Shown here: piece after piece, positions 33,335-44,373 of the stretch | Layout of the letters: the number at the start of each line of letters is the position of its first letter | How positions within the stretch are numbered: position 1 is the first letter of the stretch | NCBI GenBank assembly: GCA_019722365.1 | Contig: JADFUC010001610.1 | Location: 558,001-622,000 of the forward strand | DNA: 64,000 nt | From: Lithospermum erythrorhizon | Lineage: Eukaryota; Streptophyta; Magnoliopsida; Boraginales; Boraginaceae | Direction of reading: 5' to 3' | Position numbers and translations under genes: made by a program | The notes under the pieces: model-generated | Databases searched by the model: none | Seen by the model: the letters and a program-made list of their open reading frames with translations, nothing else | Told to the model about the DNA's origin: nothing

Positions 33335-36300
33335 ATGGGGAAGACTACTAGGAAATTGGAAGTGGTATCTCCAGTTCCAGCAGATATAGATATTGCTAAC
33401 TCTGTTGAGCCTCTTCACATTGCTGAGATTGCTCAAGAGCTTAATCTTAGTCCCAAACATTATGATCTCTATGGCAAGTACAAAGCTAAGGTAATTAAAT
33501 GAATGGTATTTAGAAAGTTTGTTGGTTTTTATAGTTGATTACTTGTGCTACTTTTTGTGATTTATTTTGGGTCAATGTGGGTTTTAACTCTACTTGGGAA
33601 ATAGTAAACTTTTGTTGAAGTTAATGAGATACTACTAACTTTCATTTTTGGTTGTCAACTTGGAATATGCCTGAAGTTATCAAGTATATTGGATGCATAG
33701 GTAAATGTGAATGAAAATGAGAGCGAGGGAGTATGAAATTAAGACTTTGGTTCTTCAACTGTCGATGTAAATTCACCAGTTTAATGATATAAGACCCAAA
33801 TTTGGAATACCCAAATTTACCTTCTTGCACATTACAACATGGTTCGATGCCTCTGAAGAGGCTCCCGCCTAAGCTGGTGGGTGTGTCGGATAGTACGCAA
33901 TTTAACCTCTGTGATGACAGAGCGGCTATTTCCTATTGACCCAAGAGTGAAGAGTCGAAGCTATCTGCTACCTTTCACAATAGATTAGAAGCGTAGGTAG
34001 AGTAATGATCCTTTTTTTTATTTTTTTCATTTTTTGACTCTCTTGCACACTACATAAGTAAATGTAGTTATTTGAATTGATGCTGATGGAATTGCATGGT
34101 GTAGGTTCTATTGTCTGCGCTTGATGAACTTCAAGGAGCTGGAGATGGTTATTACGTGGTTGTTGGTGGCATTACGCCAACTCCTCTTGGAGAAGGCAAA
34201 TCTACAACCACTGTTGGACTTTGTCAAGCCTTGGGAGCTTACCTTGATAAAAAGGTAATCTTTATCTGGGTTCTGTCACAAAAACTTCAGGAACTCTGAT
34301 TAACCTTTAAAAAAATATATAACAGATGAAAGCCATGAAACACAGAAGTCCTCCCCCCCGCCCTTCTTCCAATAGCCATTTCCGTTCAAGAAGGTTAATT
34401 TCAGGGTTTTTGCGCCGATATATATTCTGGTAGCTATCTGTATCAAGAGGGTATAATATTCTAAGGCTTCACGTGTGCTTATCCTTTTGTAGAAGAACTG
34501 GAGGGGTTTTCTAACCTAGTGCAAGCTAATGATGAAAATGAATCGATTCTATTTCCATTACTGGGGTGTTGACTCAATATAACAATTATTCTGTAGCACT
34601 CTTGATTGATTTCATATAATTATAAATTTTGTAACTACCCAGCTTTCCATACTGTAGCTCACACTCCAGGTGAACGTGTTTCAAATTCTAGATCAACTCA
34701 ACTGCTAAGTTTTGTCATATGGTCTCCAATTTAATAATGAGACGTGAGACCTTGGTTTACTGCATTAAGCTGTTTGTTTTGGTGTCTATTTCCTGCAAAA
34801 TAATCTCCAACTCTTGACACTTTTAGGTGGTAACGTGTGTTCGTCAACCATCACAAGGACCAACATTTGGAATTAAGGGGGGTGCTGCAGGTGGTGGCTA
34901 CAGCCAAGTAATTCCAATGGATGAGTTTAACCTTCACATGACAGGGGATATTCATGCAATAACAGCTGCCAACAACCTTCTAGCTGCTGCCATTGATGCT
35001 CGGATGTTCCATGAATCAACACAAAGTGATAAGGCTCTTTTCAACCGCTTATGTCCACCAAACAAAGAAGGGAAACGAAGCTTTAGCAACATAATGTTTA
35101 GGCGCTTACAGAAACTTGGAATATCCAAGACCAACCCAGAGGATCTTACCCCAGAAGAGATGAAAAAGTTTGCTAGGCTTGATATTGACCCAGAAACAAT
35201 CACATGGAGAAGAGTGATGGATGTCAATGATCGTTTCTTGAGGAAGATCACTGTTGGACAGGGCCCTGAAGAAAAAGGAATGGTGAGAGAAACAGGCTTT
35301 GATATAGCTGTTGCTAGTGAGATAATGGCAGTCTTAGCCCTCACAACTTCCCTTTCAGATATGAGGGAAAGGCTGGGTAAGATGGTGATCGGAAACAGCA
35401 GGGCTGGTGATCCTGTTACAGCTGATGATATTGGTGTCGGAGGAGCGTTGACTGTACTTATGAAGGATGCCATTCATCCTACCCTGATGCAGACTCTTGA
35501 AGGGACTCCTGTCCTCGTTCATGCAGGCCCATTTGCAAACATTGCTCATGGTAACTCATCAATAGTTGCTGATAAAATTGCATTGAAACTGGTGGGTCCA
35601 GGTGGATTTGTGGTTACAGAAGCAGGTTTTGGTGCTGATATTGGTACAGAAAAGTTTATGAATATCAAGTGTAGATATAGTGGGTTGTCACCTCACTGTG
35701 CCATTATCGTGGCTACAATTAGAGCCCTTAAAATGCATGGTGGTGGGCCAGCAGTTACAGCTGGAAAACCTCTTGATCGAGCCTATGTGACTGAAAATGT
35801 GGGTCTTGTTGAAGCTGGTTGCATAAACTTAGCTCGGCATATTGAAAATACAAAGACATATGGAACAAATGTTGTGGTAGCCATTAACATGTTTTCAACT
35901 GATTCTGAAGCGGAACTGGCTGCAGTAAGAAATGCAGCATTGGCAGCTGGGGCATTTGATGCCGTAGTCTGTAGTCACCATGCTCATGGTGGAAAAGGAG
36001 CGGTTAGTCCCTTTTACTAATATCTAATTTTAGTAATGCAAATCGTGTGATGTAGTTTATAATCACATCTTTCAGAGGTGGCAGTCAAATATGTTTTTGG
36101 GCAGGAAACTTAGCTAGATCTCTAAATTATAGCGTTGCTTTGAGCCTAATTGATTGCATTTGGGATTTTAGAATCATTTCTTTGAAATACTTCCGCTCAT
36201 ACTTTTCTGTGATGGCCAATTCATTTAAGTTTTGGGGGCATATTCATCATGTATTCATGTTGTGCCAAATACATGAAAAGGGATATTTATATATTTTATT

Positions 36301-37112
36301 AGATTACATTCATAGGATATTCTTTCAGGTGTTTTATGACTAGACCTTTAATGTGTATTGTAGGACTAAAAATTTAGGTAAATTTTATAACTGATGAGGG
36401 ATGTCATTGAAAATGAATAACGAAAGATTGCCATTTAACATCTGGGCATATAGATATGTCGAAAGATCCTCAGACAAGCAAGCGAAATATGAAGTGATTG
36501 CGAGTTAATATTTTCTCAGTAACCTGATATCACTGTCATTCCACCTGTCAAATTTAGTTTATTCTCTAATATCAGTACCTGGTATATTCAGGTAGACCTC
36601 GGGATTGCAGTTCAGAAAGCCTGTGAGAATGCTACGCAACCTATGAAGTTTTTGTACCCACTGGACATCAGCATCAAAGAGAAGATAGAGGCTATAGCGA
36701 GATCATATGGTGCTAGTGGAGTTGAATACTCCGAAAAGGTATTAGACTTCTGTCTCGAGCTCGTTTAACTATATATCTTTAGACTTCTGTCTCGAGCTCT
36801 TATTTTAACTCAAATCCTTTTCACTTGCACACGCAGGCCGAGAAACAGATTGAAACATACAGCAATCAAGGCTTTTCTGGATTGCCAATATGCATAGCAA
36901 AAACACAGTATTCGTTCTCTGATGATGCTTCGAAGAAGGGGGCTCCTAGCGGATTCGTCTTGCCAATCCGCGAGGTTAGAGCTAGCATTGGAGCTGGATT
37001 TATCTATCCTCTGATTGGGACGATGAGTACAATGCCCGGCCTGCCAACACGACCTTGCTTTTATGAGATCGATATTGACACAGAGACGGGAAGAGTTATC
37101 GGTCTATCTTAA
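33335..37112 (+). CDS. THFS: Formate-tetrahydrofolate ligase (10-formyl-THF synthetase)
   Basis: A cytosolic one-carbon enzyme: formate + THF + ATP to 10-formyl-THF + ADP + phosphate. Exons are 33335-33490, 34105-34254, 34827-36002, 36592-36738 and 36837-37112, giving 634 aa, the length I recall for the Arabidopsis enzyme. Monofunctional, as in plants and many bacteria, rather than the animal trifunctional C1-THF synthase. Seen: ATP-binding loop [11 protein letters not shown] (78-88), [60 protein letters not shown] and the C-terminal [19 protein letters not shown]. The start [20 protein letters not shown] fits the family N-terminus. The 1.2-kb third exon carries most of the catalytic core. 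No broken or missing residues were noticed. Confidence 0.97.
33838..33990. repeat. GC-richer insertion-like block in intron 1 of formate-THF ligase
   Basis: A ~150-bp block with words such as tgaagaggctcccgcc, ggtgggtgtgtcgga and gatgacagagcggctattt stands out against the AT-rich intron. It might be a SINE or a fragment of an LTR, but no terminal features or Pol III boxes could be shown. Confidence 0.3.
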
Positions 37113-37560
37113 GCTAAATACTTTCTCCTGTATGTGCCTCCGGAGTTGGAGCCTTTGCTTTGTAAAATCAAATAAAATTTGTATTTCTCAATCACATTTG
37201 ACAAAGTGTGCTTCTTGTTAAGAATTGTAGTAAAAAAAGTTTTAGCTTATGTGTACGAATGTACTCTTAAATGTACAAGTTTAAATACACATAGTTGGTT
37301 GAAGGTCTTGACCTTGTAAACTCTTATGGATATTGTAATTTAATTTTAATATTTTTCTTTTTCTTTAAATGGTTAAATTGATGTTTAAGCATAATTTAAC
37401 GCAAATGCTATTTATATACTACTCTATGAAAATTACTAAAACACCCTTCAAGATCAACTAGAATAGAGATTTTTGTTTCATTGACGGTGTTGCTTTTGGG
37501 GCGATAATTTGGGCATTTTACGAGATGTACTAACAAGACTGGGATGCCGAGATAGTGAAT
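37113..37560. other. 3' UTR and flank of formate-THF ligase
   Basis: Contains aataaa-like words (cataaaa, caaataaaatt at about 37166) suitable for polyadenylation, then passes into the copia remnant. No other feature seen. Confidence 0.4.
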
Positions 37561-37702
37561 GACGCGCTTTAACGCACTGACGCAGAACGCTTCCGTCAGA
37601 CGGCAACAAGTCCGCTAACGCCGAAACTTGTTTCATAAACCAAGCCAGAACATATCACCGGGTTATCCGCAGACTACTTGCTACCTTTATCCTTTTCTCA
37701 AT

Positions 37703-37927
37703 TTAAAATGATATCGCATTATCAATATGTTTCGCCCTATCATGATGAACCTGATCTTTGGTTAAACATATTGCACTCAAACTGTCACAGTATACCCACC
37801 TATCGCGATGTAGCCCCGCATCACAACTAACTTTCCGCCTGCATATCTCCTTAACAGCCTTCAGAAGTACTATATCGCCTCGCAGAGATGAGTCACCATG
37901 GATCGCAAAGATAACTCTCCAACTCAC
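37703..37927 (-). pseudogene. Ty1/copia RNase H fragment
   Basis: The minus strand reads YCDSLSAICLTKDQVHHDRA followed by KHIDNAISF, the well-known C-terminal RNase H block of copia elements (consensus CDSQSAI...HHDRAKHIDVRYHF). The sequence after it is out of frame. Confidence 0.85.
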
Positions 37928-38479
37928 AAATGTAACTCAATTTTGTGGATAAATACATAACTAGTCATAGACCTTCTACCGGCTACATCTCCAAAGATAA
38001 TCGAATCAAAATATCCGTAAATTAAACACCGACTATCTCCAATTCACAACAAAAGACCAATATCGCACGCACTCTTGCATAGCGGTAAATATCTTCACGC
38101 CAATGTTCTTTTCCAAGGTCACCATGAACCTACCGACAATACACAAAGATGCTGCTAGATAAGGTCTAGCGCAGCATCATAGCGCACATCACACTTCCAA
38201 TCAAGACTAGCATAAGGTATGCTCCACGATACCTCGGGTCAACGATGATTTAGGTGCAATGCAAATGCAGACAAGATTTGTAGAACTAGAGTTTCAATTG
38301 GTTTAGCGCCAGCCCATACCACCTGGGATTGCAGTCCTCTAACATAGCCTTTCTACACAAGAAAAGCTTTTCCTCGACTTCTATCCCTAAATATCTCCAT
38401 TCCCAAAATCTTCTTTGCAAAGACCCAAATCCTTCATTTCAAACTGCCATTACAACCTCACAACTTTTTGAATATGAGA

Positions 38480-38800
38480 CTTCACAATCGCAGCCTATAA
38501 ACATATCATTTACATACGTAACTGGGCAAGATATGAAATCATCACTAACCTTTGTCGTAATAAACACAACCGGCCATATGGACTCCTCAAATGCCCAATT
38601 CTATCAAGGAAGCTATCAAATCTCTTTGTACCACCGCATCGAAGACCGTCTCAAACCATACAAAGATTTCTTCAACTTGCAAACATAATCTTCCTTTCCG
38701 GGTTCCTGGAAACCATCTGGCTAAGTCATATAAATTTCTTCTTCCAACTCTCCATGTAAGAAAGCTGTTTTGACATCTAGCTGCTCGAGCTCCAAGTCCT
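38480..38800 (-). pseudogene. Ty1/copia reverse transcriptase fragments
   Basis: LDVKTAFLHGELEEEIYMT is readable at about 38725-38780, followed by a stop and PDGFQEPGKE. Further on, YVNDMFI at about 38496-38516 represents the catalytic YVDD box with its first Asp changed to Asn. QFEMKDLG follows in decayed form. Confidence 0.85.
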
Positions 38801-39420
38801 GATGTGCAACTACAACAAGAAGCACCCTGATAGAAGTGTGTCTGATTACAGGTGAGAATACCTGTCGTAGTCAACTCCCTCCTTTCGATCAACTCTAAAG
38901 AACACCTGTACTTATATCACCCTCATCTAGTGACAACCCTTCTTCTCGCTTGAGTATCCACTTACAACCCGACAAGCTTTCTTATTGTTGGTCTTCTAGC
39001 TAATTCACAAGTCCGGGATTCTTCTCAAGGATTTCATTTCCTCTCCATGGCAAGAAGCTATCGACTCGACTCGCATTTCAAGCATGCTCTTCTTTTGTAA
39101 GAATTGCCTTACGAGATCAACTTCCTCTCAGAACCCAGAAGCAAAAGGCCAACATATCCTCATAACCATACCTCGTAGGAGGTACTCCATAATTAGCTCT
39201 TCTGGGGCGATCAAGAGCCACACTATGATGTTCATCTGGGGATGGAACTTCTGATGTTTCTCTCGCTTTGACTGTGGATTAAAAAAAGATACTCTCACCA
39301 TCACCATTAACAATGTAATCTCTCGCCTCCACTGCTTCCTAACACCACTTCCTCGCCGCTCAGAATTGCGGGGCGCTGACAAGCTGATCTAAAACATAGA
39401 ATTTCATTAAATATTATATT

Positions 39421-39750
39421 TCAAGACGTATCAACTCGTCTCTGTGAAGATGACCAAATTCTATACTCTTTCACACCATCACCATAGCCTACAAATATAC
39501 CCTTCTTTGCCCTTGGTTCTAACTTACCCTCATTCACATGATAATAAGCAGTGCAGCCAAAGACTCTCAATCCTATATAATCAGCAGACTTATTATACCA
39601 CAATTCAATAGGGAGTTGATTTATACCCGCTACAGGACCACGGTTTATCAGATAGCGTGTCAAGGCTGACCGCTTCACCCCAAAACATTCTCGCCAACCC
39701 AAAGATTTGAGAGCATACAACCAGCTCTCTCCGTGAGTGTTCCGATTCAT
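39421..39750 (-). pseudogene. Ty1/copia integrase C-terminal fragment
   Basis: An open stretch on the minus strand carries LPIELWYNKSADYIGLRVFG followed by CTAYYHVNEGKLEPRAKKG, and the FVGY word. This is the typical end of the copia integrase core (P-x-E-x-W...LRVFGC..Y...KL.P+A+KGIFVGY). Confidence 0.9.
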
Positions 39751-40576
39751 GCTGGTTGGCTAATACCCTCGCTTAGGTACGCCTCAATCAGATGATGCTT
39801 CAAAGAATACCTTCCGCCTTACAAAACTCATCAAATTCGCATCAACAAAATCTTTACCATTATTAATACTAATGTCATCTTCTCTCCTGCTTGATTTTCC
39901 ACTAAAATCTTACAACTGGCGTTCAAAAGCATCACTTTTCTTCTTCATAATAAAGACCCAAGTCATCCGGCTAATCATCAAATGATAGAAAATACATACC
40001 TCCCCAAAGATTGAACTCGCGAAGGGCCCCAACAATCAAGTGGATTTAACTGCTGGTACTCTTGTTCTATGAGTCGCTTTTTGGAAATTTATTGCGATAT
40101 AATTTTCCAAAGACACAGCTTCACAAAACCCCAAACTTTCAACTTCGCAGAGACACCAAGCAAGATCCCTGGGCCTAATCAGAGATCTCTCTCTCTACTT
40201 ATGTGACCAAGCCTCATATGCCACAACTTAAATCATATATTATCATTTTCAACAAACAAGAGGACGCGATAATAGCGTAATCTTGTAAGAGTAGCACCTC
40301 AGAGAATATACAACATACCGCGCTTTTAACACCTTTCAAAATCACCGTAACTTCTCGCAACATTTATCACTCCACCTTCACCCCTAAAACTCGAACCCTT
40401 TCTATCGCAAACTCAAATAACGATTCCTTAGTCATCAGCCAGAACATGCCTAACATATTCTAAGCGTACGTAACTTTACCATCATGAGTCTTAATATTCA
40501 CGTAATCTATCCCAACACCGTACTGAACTGCTGGCCATAGAAATATTACCACTACTTGCTCATGCCTAAAAATCAT

Positions 40577-40790
40577 TCCCTCTTAGGACAGATATGATAA
40601 GACGCTCCAGAATCAAGTATCCACACAGTGTAAAACATGTGGTTATCGGCAACTAATGTTATATCTTCCTCAGATTTTGTACTACTCTCGGCAACAATAG
40701 CAGTACCACATGCATTAAATTGCCTCTGCCTCTTCTTAGGACAATCAGTTTTTCAATGTCCCTTCTCCTACAAGAATGACGCATCCCTGG
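40577..40790 (-). pseudogene. Ty1/copia gag zinc knuckle and protease active site
   Basis: EKGHXKTDCPKKRQRQ (X = stop) at about 40735-40790 is the second half of a CCHC knuckle. It is followed by WILDSGASYHICPKRE at 40577-40623, in which DSGA is the aspartic protease active site. Frames agree over this interval apart from stops. Confidence 0.8.
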
Positions 40791-40961
40791 GGCTGACCTC
40801 GCTTTTGAATTGTTTCTAGAAAACTTCTTTTTCCCTAAATCCCTAATTATCAAGTAACAACCCAACAGCCTATGTATCCAAACTAGAACCACTACAAATT
40901 ATGTCTCAATTCTCTATTATGAAGAGTATTCAACTTTCTGTGAAAGTTATAGAATCTTTTA

Positions 40962-41252
40962 CTATTTGTCATAGATTTTAAAATTTTCATATGACGGTGT
41001 AAAGAAACTAACAATTAAGAATATCCTCACTTCACTAACATAAACATCAATATTACGTAAATCTAGTAATATCATATTTAGTTTATCTATGGTCTTCATG
41101 ACGCACTTCCGCATACGAAACCTAATAGACGTTGTTTCAAAGAACAACTGTTGGGCTAAGCTTCTCATTATGATGTATTCTCTCCAGCCTAGCCCACAAT
41201 CCAAATAAATGTCTCCTCGCTTCAAAACTTCCATAATAATCTGTCTCCACAA
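40962..41252 (-). pseudogene. Ty1/copia gag fragment
   Basis: The minus strand reads TIDKLNMILLDLRNIDVYV and later SYENFKIY, matching the D-x-LN-x-IL-x-DL-x-NI ... LP-x-SYE-x-F pattern of copia capsid proteins. Downstream frames are disrupted. Confidence 0.75.
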
Positions 41253-41458
41253 AGAACGCTGAGTGTGCCTTCTCCTCCAAAGAATCTCAATTTTCCCGAA
41301 CCGTCGAGTGCATCTTTCGCAAGAGTATAATTGATACCCTATCTCTTCTCAATAATACCTCACTTTTATTTGTCATAGACCAAAAAACTAGTTTTCCATT
41401 AAACTTATCTACTTCAAACTTTACCACCATCGCCTTCGGGCTGATCCGTGATTCGAAG

Positions 41459-41472
41459 CTCTAATACCGCTT
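41459..41472 (-). other. Primer-binding site of the copia element (decayed, initiator-tRNA-Met type)
   Basis: The minus strand reads gcggtattagagc, close to the canonical tggtatcagagc complementary to the 3' end of initiator tRNA-Met. It lies two or three bases after an LTR-like end (ttataaca). Confidence 0.6.
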
Positions 41473-41772
41473 TGTTATAACTGGACGCGAATCTGTGATC
41501 ACATAATTACGCAAAGAATTACGGACAAAAGCAATAATACCGTGATCTTTAACGTGGTATCCCTAATGATGTGTTAGGACTAATCCACTAGAAATTAATC
41601 TAAAACTTCACTATAATCAAGAAACAGATTATAGATTGAGCAACACTTTGGTCTCGACGTGTAGATTATATACCGATGAATAGTTTACGCTAACTATTTT
41701 ATAATCCTAAACTGTAAGATATGCCTTTCCTATATATCGGGATGCTGTTACAATGATTCAATGAGCGGAAGA

Positions 41773-41781
41773 TATTTATAG
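41773..41781 (-). promoter_or_regulatory. TATA box in the putative copia 5' LTR
   Basis: The minus strand reads ggctataaatatc about 300 bp upstream of the primer-binding site, a reasonable U3 promoter position. The outer LTR edge was not found. Confidence 0.4.
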
Positions 41782-41999
41782 CCAAAAAGATCTATCTTAA
41801 ACCCGCCAAAAATATCCGAGGTCGGGACCAAGACAAGCCTGCACCTCCTCCCCGACGCCTCGACTGGCTCAGATTTTTGGTCGGATTTGCAACCCCCGAC
41901 AAAGTTCCGATCTTCTCCTGGCAGCAGTAATTCAAACTCTTTTCAAGGCATATTCAACATAAATATTTACAATAATCGCGGTCAAGTTAAAAACACAAT

Positions 42000-42640
42000 G
42001 ATAGAACATGCAAGTCCTTTGGTCCAATTTTCACCTACAAAGGTTAATGGGGTATAGATTTTTTGCGACGGTATATAGCATATATGTTATTTATTTTAAA
42101 TTAATTTAAGCGTGATTCTCAAGGCCAAGTCTGACTATAAATTACTTTTTATTCATTAACTTAAAAAATGTAAAATTAATATCACCCTGATTCGCTTTTT
42201 TGAAAATATTTTCATTATATTATATAATTTTTCATAATATATATATATTAATGATTAAAGTTGCTAGCTCTAAAAAAGCTTGTGCTCAATTAATTTCAAA
42301 CTTATGCATTTAATAAATATTTATAAACATCGGGGTCAAGTTGCACACTCTATTACTCTCTACTCAATTCCGGTTAGGGTTGTTAATGAATGAGTTCGAT
42401 CGAGTACTAGGTTACAAGGCTGCATGATTTTATCGAACGGGCAACCGACGACATTGTCGTATCGAAGCGAGTCATTATCAAATTGTGAAAATTTATCCAA
42501 CCACCCGATTAACCTTCAAATGAGTTATCGAATCAAATTTTTATAATCTGATATCGATTTTTTTCAACCCAAAAAAACTAAAAACAAAAAGGAAATGAGG
42601 AAACATGGTAAGCAAGCAGTCAGCGGCTGAAGCAATATAG
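42000..42640. other. Non-coding region upstream of the PRELI gene
   Basis: AT-rich. At about 42370-42560 it carries degenerate gagttcgatcgagtac-like words of the same flavour as the repeats at 4.7-5.8 and 54.5 kb. No gene. Confidence 0.45.
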
Positions 42641-42715
42641 AACGGCATAGATAATAGTTACTCTCTCGTGTCTCATGGATCGCTTTCAGCTCTCATTTCT
42701 CTGCTAACAATTCAG

Positions 42716-43791
42716 GTTTTCTAATTTCATCCTTCATCGATGTTAATAGTAAATTACGTTAAAAATACTAATATTTCGATATTTTTTCACCAAATATTAT
42801 ACTGGTTACAACATTTACCAAAATATTTCTTATAAAAATTTCAATATCCAAATATTATACCACACATACAAAACTATTTGGTAATCGTATTAGAAGTCAA
42901 ACATCTAAATTCAAAACTATACTATATTTTTGGGAGTAAACATTTACGGTCTCCAAGCCACGTCTAATTTATACACGCAAGTAAAATTATAAGTTTGATA
43001 TTTCAAAATATATATCGAAATTAATCTAAAGATCTCATGACTATATTATTTATTATCTAAGCTAACGGTAATGGCTACAAAAGCTTTATAAAGCTTTGAC
43101 CCAAAATAAGTAAAACGGCATAACCTTTTGAATTGGCGAGTATATATATGTGATTTTAGATTCTTTTATTGTTCATTTATGTTTGTATTTAAAGTCTTGT
43201 TGCTATTTGTTGATTAAAGAAATATGTTTGCGCTTGTTTATAGTTTTATTTTAGTTTATTTTGGTCAATTGGAGTAGTGAATAGTGATGATGATATTCTG
43301 ATTTGTTTGAGCTGAAATTCAATAGGTTTAATGGTTTGTAAGTTGTTCAGTTGTTGTATGATATAATCGAGTTTTGATTTGTTGATCGTTCGAGCATTGG
43401 AGCCAGATTATGGTTTTTTGTTGGAAAAAGTCGATATTTTGTGCAGAATGGTACATGGTAGAGTTGAGGTGGGGTTTGTTTAGGATTTGGACATTGGTGT
43501 TAGATTAAGGTTTCTTGTTGAAAAAGAGTGAGGCGATATTTATGTGTCGATGATGAAGAAATTGCATGATTATGTTACTTATTTTGATTATGTTTTTGTT
43601 TTGGAGAAGTTTTGTGATATGCTGATATTGGTTCGAAATTCAGAATACGAGATTACTTTTTCGGTGATTGTTGGGTTCCCTATATTGTTAGATTATATAT
43701 CGCTCTTGATTTTACGTTTGATCCTTTACTTTGAGTGATTCGAGGTACTGTTTGGAAGTTTTGGTTCTGATTTTTGTGTTTCTTGTGGTAG
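42716..43791 (+). other. Leader intron of the PRELI-family gene
   Basis: A donor (attcag|gttttc) follows a pyrimidine-rich leader exon at about 42650-42715. An acceptor (cttgtggtag) ends at 43791, 24 bases before the start codon. The interval has the T-rich look of plant leader introns. Inferred from splice signals. Confidence 0.5.
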
Positions 43792-43815
43792 ATTAAGAGA
43801 TCACCGGAAAGTATC

Positions 43816-44373
43816 ATGGTGAGGGCTTACTCACAGGAGCATGTCTACAAGCACCCATGGGAACGAGTGACTTCTGCATCTTGGCGCAAGTTTGCTGATC
43901 CCGAGAACAAGCGTGCCTTATCGCATATTCTTGAAGTCGACACACTGAATCACAAGCTTGATTTTGCTACAGGGAAGCTATACACGACTCGAGCCATAAC
44001 TATCCATGCTCCCGGGCCATGGTTCGTTCGCAAAATAGTCGGTCAAGACATTTGCCATTGTGTTGAGACGACAGTAGTTGATGCCCAATCCCGGTCTATG
44101 CAGCTCAAGACCCGCAATATCAGTCTCCAGAAGTTCATTGAGGTGGAAGAGAAAATCAGGTATGACCCTCATCCACAGAACCCAACTGCTTGGACACTTT
44201 GTCGACAGGAAACTAGCATTCGAATAAGGCCCTTTTCTGCTTTAGCGAAAATGGCTGAGAAGGTTGAACAGAAATGTGTAGAGAGATTTCAGCAGAATAG
44301 CGCCAAGGGTAGAGAGGTGATGGAGAGGATGTGCAAGTATTTGGAAGCTGAATCCCGAGGCATCCCTATTTAG
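43816..44373 (+). CDS. PRELI/MSF1 domain protein (Ups/Slowmo family)
   Basis: PRELI/Ups proteins carry phospholipids, chiefly phosphatidic acid or phosphatidylserine, across the mitochondrial intermembrane space. The coding region is a single exon of 185 aa, the normal length for the plant member, and the PRELI domain fills almost all of it. Seen: the family start with YKHPWERVTSASWRKF, the DTLNHKLDFATGKLYTTR strand pair, a WFVRKIVG segment, KTRNISLQKFIEVEEKIRY, and a C-terminal helical tail rich in Lys and Glu. There is no N-terminal presequence, as is usual for these proteins. The substrate of this copy cannot be told from sequence. The start is the first ATG after the leader acceptor. Confidence 0.92.
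   Translation: MVRAYSQEHVYKHPWERVTSASWRKFADPENKRALSHILEVDTLNHKLDFATGKLYTTRAITIHAPGPWFVRKIVGQDICHCVETTVVDAQSRSMQLKTRNISLQKFIEVEEKIRYDPHPQNPTAWTLCRQETSIRIRPFSALAKMAEKVEQKCVERFQQNSAKGREVMERMCKYLEAESRGIPI

Larger units (their letters stand above)
37560..42000 (-). mobile_element. Decayed Ty1/copia LTR retrotransposon, minus orientation
   Basis: On the minus strand the order is LTR-like promoter, primer-binding site (41.46 kb), gag (41.0-41.25), zinc knuckle (40.75), protease (40.6), integrase (39.4-39.75), reverse transcriptase (38.3-38.8) and RNase H (37.7-37.9). Integrase before RT is diagnostic of copia. All domains are broken by stops and frameshifts. A 5' LTR can be inferred beyond 41475; the downstream LTR is not recognised. 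The element lies in the gap between formate-THF ligase and the PRELI gene. Confidence 0.85.

Noticed and set aside
34952..35473. Long minus-strand open frame of 173 codons
   Set aside because: Exactly antisense to the large conserved exon of formate-THF ligase, with no motif of its own.
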